In this document: in pieces, positions 9,076-18,443 of the stretch
Position numbering within the stretch: the stretch's first letter is position 1
Layout: the number at the start of each line of letters is the position of its first letter
Source of the DNA: Ruegeria sp. THAF57
GTDB lineage: Bacteria > Pseudomonadota > Alphaproteobacteria > Rhodobacterales > Rhodobacteraceae
Length of the DNA: 64,000 bases
Assembly: GCF_903914075.1 (NCBI RefSeq)
Contig: NZ_CAIWNQ010000010.1
Location: 1 to 64,000, forward strand
Direction of reading: 5' to 3'
Made by a program: the position numbers and the translations under genes
Notes under the pieces: generated by a model
What the model saw: only the letters and a program-made list of their open reading frames with translations
Database searches by the model: none
Told to the model about the DNA's origin: nothing

Positions 9076-10078
9076 AGACAAACACGCAGTACTCCGTCTG
9101 GCACTTGGGGTAACGGGCGTTTTCGCCCTAGGTTTGTTTCTTGGATGGCCGCTGGCAGTTGTCGGCGCGGTGTTCACAGCTCTGTTCCTGCAAGCACCCG
9201 CAGCTTTGCCATTGGCCGCATTTGGGAAGCTCTTCGTGTTTTCCATTGGACTGATGTTCATCTCGTTTTTGTTGTCGTCAGTCTTTGCGCCTTATCCGGT
9301 TGTTTTCTTGGTCTTAATGGCCATCGGAATCATACTGTCCTTTACGTGGTCTGTTTCCGGGGCCGGGGTATTACCGGGTGTCATCGCGCTTATGGGTGCT
9401 TTGATGATCCCAAATCTTGTTCTTCAATCGCAGGATCTGGCGCTTGTATTGGTGTTTTGGATTCCCATGAACTTGTTCTTTGCGGGTTTCGTATCCACCC
9501 TGATGTTCGTGCTTATCCCGGCCGCCCCACCCGCCGAAGCGCAGAAGAAAGCTGTTGCTGATCAGGATTTTGATCCAAACCGGCGCATTTTCAGAATGTC
9601 CATGGTGACAGTGCCGTTTGCGATTGCTTTCTTCCTGTACGGAGCGTCGGCGCTGCTTGTTCTTTTCTTTGTCGCGCTTCTCAGCCAACAGCTAGCAGCG
9701 ATGCCTGCGGCCGGGAAAACCGTTGCCAAGGCGATGCTGACCGCGAACCTGCTGGGCGCGGCAGTTTCCATCATTTGCTATGAGATCAACGTTATTGCGC
9801 CCGTCATTCTGACACCTGTACTGCTGTGCTTTTTCTTTTGCATTGTTCTCGGGGCTCTTGGAAAATCGCAAACTCCGCTGGCTGCGGCAGCAGGATCGGC
9901 GATCACAACTGCCTTGATCGTCTACGGTGGATCAGTCGCCCCATTTTCGGATGAAGCGGATGTCAAAAGCATCACGCGCGTGCTGCAGGTCGCAAGTGCC
10001 GCATTCTTTGTTATCACAGCGTATGTGGTCGTAGATGAATTCTGGCCCGAACGAAAACAGCGCAACGCGCTTGGTTAG
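9065..10078 (+). CDS. DUF2955-type multi-spanning membrane protein, putative efflux partner
   Basis: 337 residues with two bundles of hydrophobic helices (about 10-165 and 185-325) separated by a short charged loop, the duplicated layout of FUSC/AaeB-like pumps. Small size and placement directly after a HlyD gene match DUF2955 proteins, which are thought to be the inner-membrane component of a tripartite efflux pump. The assignment to DUF2955 is from overall pattern and context and is less certain than the pump role. The substrate is unknown. Start ATG 9065 lies inside the HlyD gene. Confidence 0.6.
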   Translation: MRIEDKHAVLRLALGVTGVFALGLFLGWPLAVVGAVFTALFLQAPAALPLAAFGKLFVFSIGLMFISFLLSSVFAPYPVVFLVLMAIGIILSFTWSVSGAGVLPGVIALMGALMIPNLVLQSQDLALVLVFWIPMNLFFAGFVSTLMFVLIPAAPPAEAQKKAVADQDFDPNRRIFRMSMVTVPFAIAFFLYGASALLVLFFVALLSQQLAAMPAAGKTVAKAMLTANLLGAAVSIICYEINVIAPVILTPVLLCFFFCIVLGALGKSQTPLAAAAGSAITTALIVYGGSVAPFSDEADVKSITRVLQVASAAFFVITAYVVVDEFWPERKQRNALG

Positions 10079-10133
10079 AACGGCTGGACGATTTCGGGGC
10101 AGCATTTTTGACTTGCCTTAGCGTCACGACTGT

Positions 10134-12185
10134 TCAAACAGGTTCCAGATTACCAAGCAGGATAGATGTCATATCTGTCGCGAAACCGCCGCCATCAATC
10201 GTGACACCGACACCAGTCTCGTAGTCTACATTCGATCTGGTAATGCCCGAAAGGTCCGCATCATCATCCAGAAACACCCATTGAGGCAAGTGCTTGGACG
10301 TTTGACCAACGGCTGTTTGCAAGATGGCAAGGGCATCTAGCGCATTGACTGTTCCATCCCGTGTTATGTCGGCAGCAATGATGTTTTCCGGTGCTGGCGC
10401 TCCCCATGTCGGGTTCAACCCGACCGACATTCGCAAGACCTGCAATGCGTCCAACGCATTAATATCTGAGCTCGCCGTGGAATAGGTCTTTATAATATCC
10501 AGTTCGCCCGAGAACACTCCAGGCGGCAAACCCAAATCAAACCGTCCATCCTCATCCGTGCGCACACTGACCGTGCCGCCACCATCCAAAGAAAATCTGA
10601 TTTCAGCCTGCGCCAATGCGGGGTTTTCGGTTTCGGAATTTATGGTTACGGGCCCCAGAACACCGTCCGAGCTTCCGGGGTCTAAACCGCCGAAATCTCC
10701 GAAATCGACTGGTATGTGGTCAGGCCCGTCAAAGCCCGCACCAAAGACTTGATCCGCTGTCAATCCGCCCCCCGACGCAGAGATCAACTCGACTTTTTCG
10801 TTAAGGTACCCGATCCTTGCGCCCTGATGCGTAGCGGTAAACGTCAGTTGCCCCGGAGTTCGAAGAAGTGGGAAATCGTACATATCAAGACGATCAAGAC
10901 CGGCTTGAAAATCGGTAATTGTCGTAGGATCGCTTCCGAATTGCATGACAAAGATATCCGCGCCTGACCCGCCGGTCATGGTCGTCGATCCGGTGCCCGC
11001 TATCAGAATGTCGTCTCCCGCGCCCCCCAACAATTCTGTGTCCAGAATGCCGCCGCTCAGCTTGTCCGCCCCGGCTGTGCCATGGACGGTTCCGAACCCT
11101 TTGCGCACTACACCCAAATCCGGAAGGGCAACGGACAGTTGTGTTAACCCAGCATCCTGTTGCGAAGAGACAAGCACCTGCAACTCATCCCCAACATGCG
11201 CAACACTCAGCGCTTCGACATTTTGCAGACCGCTTTCCACCGTATCCGCAAAGCTGTCCAGATAGACCAACTGCCCGTTCGGAATCAGGGTAAATAACGA
11301 GACCCCGTCATCCCCACCCCCTGCCACGACAAATACGTGCCCATCCACATTGACAACGGAAAGGTCCTGAACAGATTCGAACCGCGTGTGCCGGGAGTCC
11401 AAGACATGGTCTGTAGGGTCTAGGCGTCCGTCGCTGGTCAGCTTCATTACACTCAGCGAGTTGCTCTCCGACCCCGCTACGATCACCCAGGACTGGTTAT
11501 AGGCTTGAACAACGTCGATCTTGGTCGGTACCGCAATTCCCAGTGTCGCCAAGACCTCGCTATTATCGACTGCACTGAGGCCACCGGTCGCGTCATCCAC
11601 ACTAAATGTCGTAAAGGAACTTGAGATTGAATCGGACGCGACGACAACGTGGTTTGCCCCAATCGTGACCGTCTGCATCGAATCTACGGCGGCTGAAACC
11701 ATTTGAACAAGTTGCAAATCCCCTTGTGCATCAACTGAGTACGTCGCGATTTGCCCAATGTCATTCTGTGCCAGAACCAAAACGTCGCCAAGAGACGTCG
11801 ACACCTGCGCGACTGCAGACAGGTTGCCACCGCCAACAAGGCCACTGCTCTCATGTAACTGCCCCAGCGTTCCATCCGGGTTCATCGCATAACCAACAAG
11901 ACCGGATGCGTATCTGACGCTCAGGATCAATTGATCCTCTCCGGCCAAGGAAACAGGGAACCCCATACGCCCCGCGGTCGTAGCCAACGCTCCGCTAAAA
12001 TAAACAGTATCTGTCAGCTGCGGAATAAGGCCGTCCGACAGCTTCCAGACAGCGACACCGCCGCCGGGACCGGTAACGCTGTACAGGTACGTGTCACCGT
12101 TAAATGTTTTTAAAGCCGTATCGCCGATACCTGAATCGAGCGCTGCGCTCCCCGTTGCAACCACTCTTTCGAACTGAAGCATCAT
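10134..12185 (-). CDS. RTX-type exported protein with beta-propeller and C-terminal dockerin-like repeats
   Basis: 683 residues, no Sec signal peptide. Residues 1-355 form repeated beta-strand units typical of a lactonase/WD-like beta-propeller. Residues 365-445 hold degenerate RTX calcium-binding repeats (GGAGDDILIAG, GGSGADIFVM), the mark of type I secretion substrates. About 500-560 is a CNA-B/carboxypeptidase-regulatory-like beta module. Residues 565-630 contain two dockerin-like calcium loops with helices: DINALDALQVLRMSVG, then DITRDGTVNALDALAILQ. The second has the D-x-x-x-D-G-x-V-x-A-x-D pattern of type I dockerins. It diverges from the adhesin gene with 155 bp between starts. Two Met codons (12185 and 12182) could start it. 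Function is inferred as an extracellular or surface-bound protein. Confidence 0.75.
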   Translation of the reverse strand: MMLQFERVVATGSAALDSGIGDTALKTFNGDTYLYSVTGPGGGVAVWKLSDGLIPQLTDTVYFSGALATTAGRMGFPVSLAGEDQLILSVRYASGLVGYAMNPDGTLGQLHESSGLVGGGNLSAVAQVSTSLGDVLVLAQNDIGQIATYSVDAQGDLQLVQMVSAAVDSMQTVTIGANHVVVASDSISSSFTTFSVDDATGGLSAVDNSEVLATLGIAVPTKIDVVQAYNQSWVIVAGSESNSLSVMKLTSDGRLDPTDHVLDSRHTRFESVQDLSVVNVDGHVFVVAGGGDDGVSLFTLIPNGQLVYLDSFADTVESGLQNVEALSVAHVGDELQVLVSSQQDAGLTQLSVALPDLGVVRKGFGTVHGTAGADKLSGGILDTELLGGAGDDILIAGTGSTTMTGGSGADIFVMQFGSDPTTITDFQAGLDRLDMYDFPLLRTPGQLTFTATHQGARIGYLNEKVELISASGGGLTADQVFGAGFDGPDHIPVDFGDFGGLDPGSSDGVLGPVTINSETENPALAQAEIRFSLDGGGTVSVRTDEDGRFDLGLPPGVFSGELDIIKTYSTASSDINALDALQVLRMSVGLNPTWGAPAPENIIAADITRDGTVNALDALAILQTAVGQTSKHLPQWVFLDDDADLSGITRSNVDYETGVGVTIDGGGFATDMTSILLGNLEPV

Positions 12186-12340
12186 ACCAAATCACCCTGT
12201 GCCACTGCTGGCCCCAACACCAGGATGATCTGATGCCCCGCCCGAAACCAAAGCGGGATTGTGGTGAAAACGAGGAGTTCGGCTTCAGTTTAACTCAATT
12301 TTTCTGGTCCGACCGCACGAGTCACTGGAGGGACACTCAG

Positions 12341-15300
12341 ATGAACAAGAGCTGGCACCTTCAAGCGGACGCGGACACCACTTGTGAGGGTAAGATGACC
12401 AAAGAATCTGACGTCAAAATCCAGTCAAGCAACACGAACACCGGGCACAAGCGCAAGTCCTATGTCCGAAAGTGGATGGACAGGAAAATGCGCCGTGTCG
12501 CCGAAGGGGGCCTCCTCGGCGGTCTGGGATCCACGCTGTTGGCTTTGCCCGCTTTGGCGCAAGCTACCATCGAAGATCTTTACGCTTTTCAGTTCGCCGA
12601 AACCATCCCGGGCGTTCGATCGGTAAAACCGCTCGGAAACGGTGATGTCCTACTGAAGATGGCAGATGGCCGCAAAATCATTGTCGCATCCGAGAATGTG
12701 CAGGTTTTGGACAGCGGTGCGATCATGATCGCGGAAAATGCGGTGGCTGAAATCGCTCAATTCAGTTTGATAGCCGAAACAGGCGGTGCCGCAGCCTCTG
12801 GCGGGATTGGTGGTATTGGCGCGGCTGCCCTTGGTGGCTTGGGGTTAGCAGGCGCTGCGGCCGCTGCAGGCGGCGGCGGTGGCGGCGACGGAGATGACAC
12901 TCCCCCACCCGCCCCGACCTATCGACATTTGAATCTGGCAGGCGCGCAATCCAATGCTCTGAATTCAGCGACGTTGAACCTCAGCGCACCGGAAGGGGCA
13001 GAAACCGTGGAGGTTTCGATTGGGTCGTCAACCACTGTCGCGGTACTGAACGACGACGGCACTTGGAGCGCGTCCTTTACCCCGGTTCAGGCCTCTGCTC
13101 TGCCCCAAGGTGTAAATGATGTAGTAATCCGAAATCTGGATAGCGAAGGCGAAGAACTGGCTGTCGAAACAGTTATCTTCGACGTCGATACGGTTCCTCC
13201 CACATTGTCGATTTCCGGCTATTCCGACGGTACAGTGCTGAACGCAAGAGAACAAACAACCGATCTGGTTGTCACCGGAACCACCAATGCCGAGAACGGA
13301 CAAACTGTAATAGTCACGATCAACGGGCAGTCCTATACCGGGTCGGTACAAGGAGGGCAGTGGAGCGTCGCGGTCCCCTCAGATGATCTCACAGCTTTGC
13401 CTGATGGGGCCACTATTGCGGTGACCGCCAATGTCACTGACGAGGCGGGAAACCCAGCGGCCCAAGCCTCATCCAGCTTCGGTACAGACTTCACGGCCCC
13501 CTCAATTACATTGAATCCGATTTCAGGCGGTTCTATCGAGCTGATCGATCTGAACAACGACCTGACCCTTGGTGGCACGACTACCGCAGCCGACGGTCAA
13601 GTTGTCACGATAAATTTTGACGGCCGCACATACACCACGACCGCGTCTGGCGGGCAGTGGAGCGCGACTGTTCCATCCCAAGACCTAAGCGGCCTTACAA
13701 CCGGAACACCGGTGGCCGTCAGTGCAGTAGTTTCGGATCCGGCAGGCAATGTCTCAGTTCCGACCAACGCGCTGGTCCCGGTCGATCTGACAGGCCCTTC
13801 ATTGACGATCGCACCTCTTTCGACCGGGGCAACGTTAAACGCGATCGAGGGTGGAACGGACTTGGTCATCACCGGAACGACGGACAGGGTTGAAGATGGT
13901 CAAATCGTATCGGTTGAACTTGACGGTCAAACCTACACGACTGCCGTTTCAGGCAGCAGTTGGAGCGTTACCATTCCCACGGCGGACCTGCTGACCCTGG
14001 CGGATGGAGGATCCTTCACCCTAACAGCCGATGTGTCGGACACAGATGGTCTGTCTGCATCGCAAGCCAGCGTGCCATTGGGCAAGGACGTGACAGCGCC
14101 AACGCTCAGCATAGACAGTTTTTCCTCTGGTGCCGTCATGAACGCCGTCGAACAAGGCACTGATCTGTCGATCACCGGCTCGACCAACGCTGAAGACGGT
14201 CAAACAATATCCGTCGTTGCCAATGGGCAAACCTACACCGCAACCACGGTTGGAGGCAGTTGGACCGCAACTGTTCCCGCCGCTGACCTCTCGTCGCTTT
14301 CCGACGGTGCAACGATTGCGGTTTCAGCCGATGTAACCGATGCGGCAGGCAACCCCGCCGTTCAGGCCACCAGCAGCTTCCAAACGGACTTCACTGCCCC
14401 AGCGATAACCATTACCGGGCTGTCTGACGGCGCGGTTATGACCGCAAGCGAACAGACCACAGACCTGACAGTCGCAGGCACCTCAGATGCCCAAGATGGT
14501 GCGACGGTAACAGTTGCGATTACCAGACCGGACAACACCGTCGATGCCACCGGCACAACGACGGTCAGCGGCGGAACGTGGACCTATATTGCCAGCGCAA
14601 CCGACTTAGCCGGGCTACAAGACGGGCTAACTTACAGCGTAACCGCAACCATCGCGGACGATGTCGGGAACGAATCCACAGATGCGACAAGCTTTGCAAC
14701 GGATTTTACGGCACCGACAATCACTCTGAATGCGCTGCCCGGTGGTCCGGTGTTGGACATCAGCGAAAGAAATAGCGATCTTACGGTATCCGGGGCCACA
14801 AACGCGGAAGATGGGCAATCCGTCTCAGTCACCCTGGACGGGCAGACCTATAATGGCACTGTCTCGGGCGGGAACTGGTCGGCAACAATTCCGACCGCTG
14901 ATCTGATCGCACTGTCTGATGGTACCGGGTTTTTCATCTCGGCCACGGTCTCGGATGCAGCAGGAAACACATCGCTGCCAACGTCATTGCCACTCACCAC
15001 AGATTTCCGACCGATATTGAATCTGAATACCATTGGCTCAAACAAGGCGATTGATCTGAGTGATGCGACGGCGTCCGGTGTTGTTGTATCGGGCACGTCT
15101 ATCGGGTTGAGTGTTGGCCAATCTGTGGACGTCACACTCAATACGCTGTCTGTGGGTACTGCAGTCGTCGCCACTGACGGAACCTGGTCCTTGGCTGTTT
15201 CGGCTTCAGACTTTTCAGGGGTTGAAGCTGGCGATACGCTAAACTTTCAGGCGCAAGCCAATGTTTCAGGCGGAACCGACCCACTGCCTGCATCGGACCA

Positions 15301-16219
15301 AGTTAAGGCACACGATCCTGCTGCCTATACGATTGTCGAAGCTGGCCGCAGCGGTTCGGTTGTCACCTTCGAAATCTATGCCGATCCGGACCGCGACATT
15401 TCAAGCGGTCTGGCCATCACCGCCGATCTCGGCTTCGATCCGTCAGTGGTAACCTTTGATCTGGGCTCAGATAACGAGAACAGCGATTTCGATTTGTTCC
15501 TCGCAAATCCGAATGGCCCGGCCGAGGTCAGCTTTGGAGGCGCGGCGACTGTCTTCACCGATCTGACTCAGCCCTTGGTTACCTTCACGATGACGGTGCA
15601 AGACCCGGGCAGGCCAATTCAGTTGTCACTCACCACACCGGACGGCGGCCCCACTGATTTTCTTCTGGGTACGGGTGGAAATGACACGTTGGTTTCGACC
15701 GATGTGGACAATGTAGTCCGAGGCCAGAGCGGTGACGATACAATTGACGTGTCAAGCTCGGGCCGGGATGTAATCGTGTTTGAGGCCGATCCGTCAGACA
15801 ATGGAACTGACATCGTCACCGGTTTCACTCTTGGCCCGGCGGCCGATGTGTCGGATGCCTTGATGTTCAGCGGATTAAATACCGAAACTTTGCGCGGCAA
15901 CGGAACCGGAATGGAGACCCTGAACATCGGGGAGGCCATTGGTCTACACACAGGTTTTGTAGGTTTGGCGACACAGCTTTCCGATCTTTCTAAAGGAACG
16001 ATCGAGACAGCAGCAGAAAGCTTGACCGGCGTGCAGGCCGGTGACGAAATCTATGTCCTTGCCACAGACGGAGAGGATAGCACCCTCGTCAAGGTTGATT
16101 ATACGGCACCCGGCTCAGCGTCTGTCGAAACCATCGCCGAATTCTCCGGCTTTAGTGACCTGAGCAGTCTGAGTTCCGAAAATATCCTTCATACGGATCC
16201 GACCGGAGCTTCGGCGTAA
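12341..16219 (+). CDS. Large BapA-like surface adhesin with Ig-like repeats and a cohesin-like module
   Basis: 1292 residues from ATG 12341, which has GGAGGG 9 bp upstream. Residues 1-70 hold a basic leader and a hydrophobic stretch. About 85-150 resemble the BapA prefix domain (VKPLGNGDVLLKMADG). A Gly/Ala-rich linker follows (about 160-190). Residues 200-985 are eight Ig-like modules of about 95-100 residues, six of them close copies. Residues 993-1100 look like a cohesin: ADLGFDPSVVTFD, then LVTFTMTV, in an all-beta context. Then come degenerate RTX units (GTGGNDTLV, GQSGDDTIDV) and a C-terminal secretion-signal-like tail. It is acidic, with almost no Cys, as expected of giant biofilm adhesins exported by type I systems. 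The TolC, ABC and HlyD genes follow. Confidence 0.85.
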   Translation: MNKSWHLQADADTTCEGKMTKESDVKIQSSNTNTGHKRKSYVRKWMDRKMRRVAEGGLLGGLGSTLLALPALAQATIEDLYAFQFAETIPGVRSVKPLGNGDVLLKMADGRKIIVASENVQVLDSGAIMIAENAVAEIAQFSLIAETGGAAASGGIGGIGAAALGGLGLAGAAAAAGGGGGGDGDDTPPPAPTYRHLNLAGAQSNALNSATLNLSAPEGAETVEVSIGSSTTVAVLNDDGTWSASFTPVQASALPQGVNDVVIRNLDSEGEELAVETVIFDVDTVPPTLSISGYSDGTVLNAREQTTDLVVTGTTNAENGQTVIVTINGQSYTGSVQGGQWSVAVPSDDLTALPDGATIAVTANVTDEAGNPAAQASSSFGTDFTAPSITLNPISGGSIELIDLNNDLTLGGTTTAADGQVVTINFDGRTYTTTASGGQWSATVPSQDLSGLTTGTPVAVSAVVSDPAGNVSVPTNALVPVDLTGPSLTIAPLSTGATLNAIEGGTDLVITGTTDRVEDGQIVSVELDGQTYTTAVSGSSWSVTIPTADLLTLADGGSFTLTADVSDTDGLSASQASVPLGKDVTAPTLSIDSFSSGAVMNAVEQGTDLSITGSTNAEDGQTISVVANGQTYTATTVGGSWTATVPAADLSSLSDGATIAVSADVTDAAGNPAVQATSSFQTDFTAPAITITGLSDGAVMTASEQTTDLTVAGTSDAQDGATVTVAITRPDNTVDATGTTTVSGGTWTYIASATDLAGLQDGLTYSVTATIADDVGNESTDATSFATDFTAPTITLNALPGGPVLDISERNSDLTVSGATNAEDGQSVSVTLDGQTYNGTVSGGNWSATIPTADLIALSDGTGFFISATVSDAAGNTSLPTSLPLTTDFRPILNLNTIGSNKAIDLSDATASGVVVSGTSIGLSVGQSVDVTLNTLSVGTAVVATDGTWSLAVSASDFSGVEAGDTLNFQAQANVSGGTDPLPASDQVKAHDPAAYTIVEAGRSGSVVTFEIYADPDRDISSGLAITADLGFDPSVVTFDLGSDNENSDFDLFLANPNGPAEVSFGGAATVFTDLTQPLVTFTMTVQDPGRPIQLSLTTPDGGPTDFLLGTGGNDTLVSTDVDNVVRGQSGDDTIDVSSSGRDVIVFEADPSDNGTDIVTGFTLGPAADVSDALMFSGLNTETLRGNGTGMETLNIGEAIGLHTGFVGLATQLSDLSKGTIETAAESLTGVQAGDEIYVLATDGEDSTLVKVDYTAPGSASVETIAEFSGFSDLSSLSSENILHTDPTGASA
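13195..15300 (+). repeat. Tandem Ig-like coding repeats, about 295-bp period
   Basis: Seven successive units start at conserved phrases (for example near 13200, 13500, 13800, 14095, 14395 and 14715). Each carries a T(N/T)AEDGQ(T/S)V-like phrase, an Ala-Val/Ser-Asp-x-AGN phrase, and an FTAP or close boundary sequence. The seventh (from about 15015) is divergent. The DNA identity between units is moderate, so recent expansion is not indicated. Confidence 0.8.
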
Positions 16220-16228
16220 ATGCAACGC

Positions 16229-16259
16229 AGGTTGTCGGCAAAAACCCCGCGACCTTTTT
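16229..16259 (+). terminator. Possible intrinsic terminator after the adhesin gene
   Basis: AGGTTGT near 16229 can pair with GCGACCT at 16249-16255, including G-U pairs, and is followed by TTTTT. The stem is weak. It may reduce read-through into the exporter genes. Confidence 0.3.
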
Positions 16260-16265
16260 GATCTG

Positions 16266-17110
16266 ATGGGCCCACAGATGGAACAAAACCAACTACAGCC
16301 CGTTTCCTTCGCGCGTCACAAAAACTGGCGCTGGAAACGCTTTACGTCCTATCGCTTTGCGACACAAAAAACCCAAAGCAGAATCGTCATGACAGAGGCG
16401 TCAGAAATTGCTGCTGCTTTTCCAATCATATTTCAGGAAACAGACCTCGGGATTGAGCCAAAGGCGCTGTTTTCGCTTCAGAAAAAAGCGCCAAACCCGT
16501 TTGTAACGACGGACGGCCGATGGTTGGCAAGCTATGTGCCAGCAGAATTGCGCTGCCCCCCCTTTCAACTCGCGCGCACCGAATATTCATCCCATGACAG
16601 ACATCACAATGTTCAGTTACTGGTTGATGAAACATCCGCTCTGCTAACAACCCAGCCGGAAGATGAACCGTTCTTCTCTGACAACGACGAATTGTCTCAA
16701 AACCTACAGGATGTGCTCAGGTTTTGCTCGCATGGTCCACAAACCACGAAAAGACGCTCAATGCTTGTCGTGGATTGGCGGCGATGGGGTTATTCGAAAC
16801 CATTGGCCACTACGGCGGCATCGAACTGCCCACCGGCGCGTTGGCAATCTCGTAGGATAGATTGGATGCACTGACCCAATCTGGAAAGCTCAAGTTGTTC
16901 GAGACCGGCGCGTTGAGCTTAGTTTTCGCCCATTCGATTTCCTTGTGTCACTGCAAATGGCTTTTTCAAGCGCAAAAGCGGCAAAGCCACGCTGACGATC
17001 GGGATAAATTCACTCAAAATTCAGATATTTCCAGTTTCCTCGGTGCTGTCGCCAACGCTCAGAGGAACGAATTTTTTGAAAATGGTGAAATGTCGATCAC
17101 TCATGCCTGA
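16266..17110 (+). pseudogene. SapC family protein, broken by a frameshift and a nonsense codon
   Basis: The first frame (from about ATG 16278) gives a good SapC start: FPIIFQ, DGRWLASYVPAELRCPPF, then LQDVLRF. At 16721-16724 the reading frame breaks in a TTTT run. Adding one T gives RFLLAWSTNHEKTLN and AAMGLFETIG in the frame that continues the family. That frame meets TAG at 16853-16855 and then resumes with LDALTQSGKLKLFETGALSLVFAHSISL, the SapC C-terminal signature. Two independent lesions make a sequencing error alone unlikely. SapC-like genes commonly sit beside S-layer or type I export loci, so the intact form probably served the adhesin exporter. A CAG to TAG change would explain the stop. 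Confidence 0.75.
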
Positions 17111-18443
17111 ACGCTGTTCTTGCCCTCGGATTCTGGCCATCCTCTTCATGATATTAACATCAGCTTGCACGCCTTTTCCTGATCTCACGGGGGTTGAAGC
17201 CTCTTTGTCGGATGGTGCCGTGGGTGTCGGAGCGCAGCCAAAATCAGCGCGTTTGACTCAGGGTGATTTAGGTAAACAAATTCAAGCTGCTGTCGAGGCC
17301 AACCCCAGACTCGCGCAGAGTGCGACCCAACTCGAAAGTGCCTTCGCCAATCAAGAGGCCGCGAGAGGAGCTTTCTTGCCTCAGGTCTCAGTGGGCTTGA
17401 GTGCCAGATCCGAGCGGACGAATACTGATCTCGCAGACGTAACCCCTTATTTGCGCATCTCTCAACTTGTTTACGATGGCGGTGCCGCGTCGGGCAATCT
17501 GGCCGCGGCCAAAGCGCGTGTACTGGAAAGCCGCGGTGACCAACTTCAAACAGCGTCCGCTTTAACACTGGCGGCAATTGAGGCCTATGTCCTGGTATTG
17601 AATCGCCGTGAGATACTTATGATCTCAGATCGCAATGTGGCCGTTCACAAAGAGGTTCTGAATCAAGTCGTTGCACGGTTAGATCAGGGCGCAGGGTCAA
17701 ATGCCGACGTTTTAACGGCGCGCTCACGTATAGCCGATGCGATGACGCGCCTGTCAGACGCAAGGACGCGAACGGAGCGCGCCGAGGCTCAGTTTCGAGA
17801 AGCATTTGGGCAAGAGCCGGGTGAGTTGTCGCAGCCTGTTACCGCTCCTGTTTTGACCCGGTCGGACCGTCAGATCATATTCGACAGCCCGCAAGTACGC
17901 CGCGCTGACGCTGCTTTGCTGGCGGCTCGTGCGGAACTCTCTGCTGCCGTCGCACGGCGTCAGCCCGGGGTGAAAGTCGCGGCATTCGCCGACCGGGACA
18001 ACAGCAATGATGCAAACTTCGGGGTAGATCTCTCGTTTACATACGAATTGGACAGCACGGGGCAAAGGCGCGCATCTATTGCCATTGCAGAAGCCCGAGT
18101 CGAAGAAGCGGAGTATGCCCGCGACACTCTGATCCGAGAAATTCAGCGGGAACTGGATTTCATTCGATCAGACCAGCAAGCCGGTGCAGAAAGGCTTCGG
18201 GCAGCACGTCTTGCAGCTCAGGCAAACGCCAAAAGTGTCGTCGCTGCCCGCGCGCAATTCACAATAGGCAGGCGTAGCCTGATCGAGATACTGGATGCGC
18301 AACGCGACCATGTGAACGCCCAGGAACGCTTCATCCTTGCCAAGCAAAATACCTTTCTGACCAATTACGCCGTGCTCAGTCTGACAGGCGACATCTTGGA
18401 CCTTTTCGGCATTTCCATCCAATTTGAGGATCTGCGCAAATGA
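17082..18443 (+). CDS. TolC-family outer-membrane channel of a type I secretion system
   Basis: About 453 residues. A signal peptide ends in a lipobox-like LTSAC (ILAILFMILTSAC), so it may be a lipoprotein like several TolC relatives. Then come the two repeated OEP domains with long helical hairpins: QSATQLESAFANQEAARGAF near the start, YLRISQLVYDGGA, and the second-half counterpart VDLSFTYELDSTGQRRASIA. It would form the trimeric outer-membrane duct for the adhesin. ATG 17082 follows a GAGGAA 15 bp upstream; ATG 17103 is an alternative that gives a shorter signal peptide. It overlaps the ABC gene by 4 bp. Confidence 0.88.
   Translation: MVKCRSLMPERCSCPRILAILFMILTSACTPFPDLTGVEASLSDGAVGVGAQPKSARLTQGDLGKQIQAAVEANPRLAQSATQLESAFANQEAARGAFLPQVSVGLSARSERTNTDLADVTPYLRISQLVYDGGAASGNLAAAKARVLESRGDQLQTASALTLAAIEAYVLVLNRREILMISDRNVAVHKEVLNQVVARLDQGAGSNADVLTARSRIADAMTRLSDARTRTERAEAQFREAFGQEPGELSQPVTAPVLTRSDRQIIFDSPQVRRADAALLAARAELSAAVARRQPGVKVAAFADRDNSNDANFGVDLSFTYELDSTGQRRASIAIAEARVEEAEYARDTLIREIQRELDFIRSDQQAGAERLRAARLAAQANAKSVVAARAQFTIGRRSLIEILDAQRDHVNAQERFILAKQNTFLTNYAVLSLTGDILDLFGISIQFEDLRK

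Noticed and set aside
16700-16740. Programmed frameshift in sapC
   Set aside because: The TTTT run lacks a slippery heptamer with a downstream pseudoknot, and the restored frame hits TAG 16853 in any case, so decay fits better.
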